Shown piece after piece: positions 49,919-51,887 of a stretch of 51,887 bases of DNA. Source of the DNA: Acidisphaera sp. S103. GTDB lineage: Bacteria; Pseudomonadota; Alphaproteobacteria; Acetobacterales; Acetobacteraceae. The notes under the pieces were generated by a model. It saw only the letters and a list, made by a program, of their open reading frames with translations, ran no database searches and was not told the origin of the DNA. The stretch's first letter is position 1, and each line of letters opens with the position of its first letter. The position numbers and the translations under genes are program-made. The stretch covers positions 74,912 through 126,798 of the forward strand of contig NZ_LMUJ01000030.1 of assembly GCF_009765975.1 (NCBI RefSeq). The letters run 5' to 3'.

Positions 49919-51733
49919 ATGCTTGATCGTCCAACGTCCACAGCCACGTTCCTGTCGAGCCTTGGGTTTGGCGACAAGCCCGCTACCCTGCCGTCGATTT
50001 TCCAGGCAGGGGACCGGATTTTCGACGCTGCCGCCGAACCGTCCGCGATCCCGGGCGGCACGACGATGCAGCTCATTGCTGTCGTGGGGGCGCTTACCAT
50101 CGATTACCTGGCGCGGGCGATCGCCTGCTCGGTTGTACAGGAAGGGGTTTTTCCCTTTGTTTACCAGGCACCGTTTGGTTCGTACGTGCAAGAGGTGCTC
50201 GATCCCGGATCCGGCCTGCATGGTTTTGGTCCCGAACTTGTGGTCATCGCGCCGGACTGGCGCGACATGGTCGTATCGCTGCCGGTCGATGCCTCCGCCC
50301 GCGACGTCGACGCGGCGCTGGCATCGAAGGTGGGGCTGTTGCAGGCGATGTGGGGACAGCTTGCCGGAAAGGATGTGAAGGTCATTCAGCATGTGCTGGT
50401 TCCGCCGGCCTGGCGCTATCGCGGGGTGGCGGAACGGCTGGCACCGGCTTCACCGGCGAACCAAATCCGGCGGTTGAATGAGATGCTGCTGGAGGCGGGG
50501 CGTGGCCTCGTCACCTGGGTCGATATGGACGCGCTGGCGCGGGAAATCGGCACGCGGCGGTTTGCGCCGGCGAAGTTCCACCATGCCGCCAGGCTGGACC
50601 ACGACCCGAAATTTCTGCCGGATTACCTGCCGCTGTTCCGCTCGGCCTGGCGGTCCGCCAATGCCCGCGCCAAGAAGGTGCTTGTGCTCGATCTCGACAA
50701 CACGCTGTGGGGTGGCGTGATCGGCGATGATGGTGTCGAGGGCATCGCGCTCGGTTCGGAGTCCCCGGCCGGTGAGGCGTTCGCGGATTGGCAGCGTTAT
50801 GTCAAGGCATTGGGCGAGCGGGGGGTAATTCTTGCTGTTTGCTCGAAGAACGATCCAGCGGTGGCCGCTGCGGGGTTCGAGCATCCACATTCCGTTCTTC
50901 GGCGATCGGACTTTTCCGCGTTCGAATGCTCCTGGAACGACAAAGTCGCTGGCTTGCGGCGGATAGCCCGCGACTTGAACGTCGGTATCGACAGTTTTGT
51001 CTTCTGTGACGACAATCCGGCGGAATGCAACCTGGTGCAGCGGGAATTGCCCGAGGTGGCGGTGGTCTGCCTGGGTGCCGATCCAGCCGCGTTCGTCGAT
51101 CTGTTCGACGCGGGGCATTGGCTGGACACCGATCATTACACGCGGGAGGACCTGGGGCGTGCCGCCGCCTATACCGCGCGCGCCGCGGCGTTGGCGGAGC
51201 AGGCGGAGGCAACCGATTTCGCCGGCTATCTGGCCGGTCTGGGGATGAAGGGGTCCTTGCAGCGGCCACGCGAAGCCGATATCGCCCGGGTCGCACAATT
51301 GGAACTGAAGACCAATCAGTTCAACGTCACGACCCGACGTCACAGCGAAGCGGCGATCAGGGGCTTCCTGGATCGGAACGATGCGATTGTATTGGCGTTC
51401 CGTCTGGCGGATCGTTTCGGCGATCACGGGCTGACATCGACATTGGTGGCGTTCCACGAAGGCGACACAGTCCGGATCGATAGCTGGCTGATGAGCTGCC
51501 GGATTTTCTCGCGTTCGGCGGAGCAGTTCATGATGCACGGCCTGATCGCGATCGCAGCGGAATTAGGGGCAAAACGCCTGCTCGGTGAGTATCTGCCAAC
51601 GCCGAAGAACGGCGTGGTCGAGGATCTTTACCCCCGACTTGGGTTCGCCTCGGCGGAAGGATCGTTCTTCATCAGGGACATCGGCGGGCCGATCGACAAT
51701 CTGGTTACATACGTAACCGATTCGCCGGTATGA
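49919..51733 (+). CDS. FkbH-family HAD-IIIC phosphatase/acyltransferase
   Basis: 604 residues, three parts. Residues 50-250: SGNH-like domain. About 250-400: HAD-IIIC domain with VLVLDLDNTLWGGVIGDDG (nucleophile Asp near 257), VCSKNDPAV and FVFCDDNPAECNLV. 430-600: GNAT-like domain ending GEYLPTPKNGVVEDLYPRLG, with LKTNQFNVTTRRHSEAAI typical of FkbH. Known FkbH proteins dephosphorylate 1,3-bisphosphoglycerate and load the glyceryl group on an acyl carrier protein for polyketides; relatives occur in surface glycan loci. The nearby carrier protein at 48435 is the natural partner. ATG 49919 has AAGGA about 14 bases upstream. Confidence 0.86.
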   Translation: MLDRPTSTATFLSSLGFGDKPATLPSIFQAGDRIFDAAAEPSAIPGGTTMQLIAVVGALTIDYLARAIACSVVQEGVFPFVYQAPFGSYVQEVLDPGSGLHGFGPELVVIAPDWRDMVVSLPVDASARDVDAALASKVGLLQAMWGQLAGKDVKVIQHVLVPPAWRYRGVAERLAPASPANQIRRLNEMLLEAGRGLVTWVDMDALAREIGTRRFAPAKFHHAARLDHDPKFLPDYLPLFRSAWRSANARAKKVLVLDLDNTLWGGVIGDDGVEGIALGSESPAGEAFADWQRYVKALGERGVILAVCSKNDPAVAAAGFEHPHSVLRRSDFSAFECSWNDKVAGLRRIARDLNVGIDSFVFCDDNPAECNLVQRELPEVAVVCLGADPAAFVDLFDAGHWLDTDHYTREDLGRAAAYTARAAALAEQAEATDFAGYLAGLGMKGSLQRPREADIARVAQLELKTNQFNVTTRRHSEAAIRGFLDRNDAIVLAFRLADRFGDHGLTSTLVAFHEGDTVRIDSWLMSCRIFSRSAEQFMMHGLIAIAAELGAKRLLGEYLPTPKNGVVEDLYPRLGFASAEGSFFIRDIGGPIDNLVTYVTDSPV

Positions 51734-51763
51734 TGTCGACCGGCGTTATCGCTGGCCCCATCC

Positions 51764-51887
51764 GATAGGGGTCGGGAAGTTTCCTCCCCGACCTCCGAAC
51801 CGTGCGTGCGGTTTTCCCGCACACGGCTCTCCAGTCGCTGGTTTCCTCATCGGGGGTGTCTCGCGTCTTCACAGGCTGTAACCAGGG
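51764..51887 (-). mobile_element. Group II intron, 3' end (partial)
   Basis: Read on the minus strand, GAGCCGTGTGCGGGAAAACC followed by GCACGCACGGTTC (51797-51829) is a domain V hairpin: AGC triad, bulged lower stem, apical GAAA. Next is a domain VI-like stem of 10 bp (51784-51793 with 51770-51779, one G-U pair) with a GAAA loop; the intron would end near CCCCTATC at 51764. Thus the intron and its reverse transcriptase lie to the right, outside the window, pointing left. No bulged branch-point A is obvious in the stem, so domain VI may be altered or folded otherwise. Confidence 0.75.

Noticed and set aside
1-51887. CRISPR arrays, tRNA or rRNA genes
   Set aside because: No regularly spaced direct repeats and no recognisable tRNA or rRNA segment were seen by eye.

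Overview
The window is GC-rich, almost gapless bacterial DNA. The dusB-ntrB-ntrC-ntrY-ntrX order, an LptM-type lipoprotein directly behind argH, DUF2336, many twin-arginine-exported hydrolases and PEP-CTERM/WcbI surface genes all suggest an alphaproteobacterium. Rhodospirillales/Acetobacteraceae (Rhodopila- or Acidiphilium-like) is my best guess, but this is inference: there is no rRNA or tRNA gene in view.

Layout. 1-5.2 kb: the 3' end of otsA, a glycine-zipper lipoprotein, an SMP-30 lactonase, msrB divergent from a histidine-rich YqjI-like PadR regulator with a double palindromic operator, a fumarylacetoacetase-fold enzyme and a GNAT. 5.2-5.5 kb: a gene-free stretch with repeats. 5.5-12.9 kb (minus): the nitrogen-control operon dusB-ntrBCYX. 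13-18 kb: DUF2336, a Rieske/FAD reductase, a TlpA thioredoxin, argH and a 41-residue LptM-like lipoprotein. 18-29 kb: catabolic and accessory enzymes (second SMP-30 lactonase, LysE exporter, metallo-beta-lactamase-fold hydrolase, SDR, a tandem cupin pair, Tat amidohydrolase, Tat alpha/beta hydrolase, MaoC hydratase, zinc alcohol dehydrogenase), interrupted by an oppositely oriented 55-codon exported peptide gene with its own terminator. 27-35.3 kb: a cell-surface/exopolysaccharide neighbourhood (sugar epimerase, YdcF, two FemAB-like acyltransferases, PEP-CTERM repeat protein, GT4 glycosyltransferase, secreted beta-helix protein). 35.3-44.5 kb: M20 amidohydrolase with a globin, a MurA in which the catalytic cysteine is aspartate, a GlcD-like dehydrogenase, a class II aldolase, a Xre/RES toxin-antitoxin pair whose toxin is broken, an alpha/beta hydrolase and a beta-hydroxyacid dehydrogenase.

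44.6-51.7 kb is the most unusual part. It holds two WcbI-type proteins (one lacking the family's N-C-Q motif), a Tat solute-binding protein without permeases, a stand-alone acyl carrier protein, a DUF1796-like protein and an FkbH-family HAD protein. The first WcbI-like protein and the DUF1796-like protein share the same extra domain of about 110 residues, which ties these genes together. I read it as a candidate carrier-protein-dependent (glyceryl- or acyl-) decoration system for a surface glycan. The window closes inside the 3' end (domains V and VI) of a group II intron on the minus strand.

Starts were chosen from Shine-Dalgarno sequences and 4-bp stop/start overlaps, which are very common here. 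All functions come from reading the sequence only.
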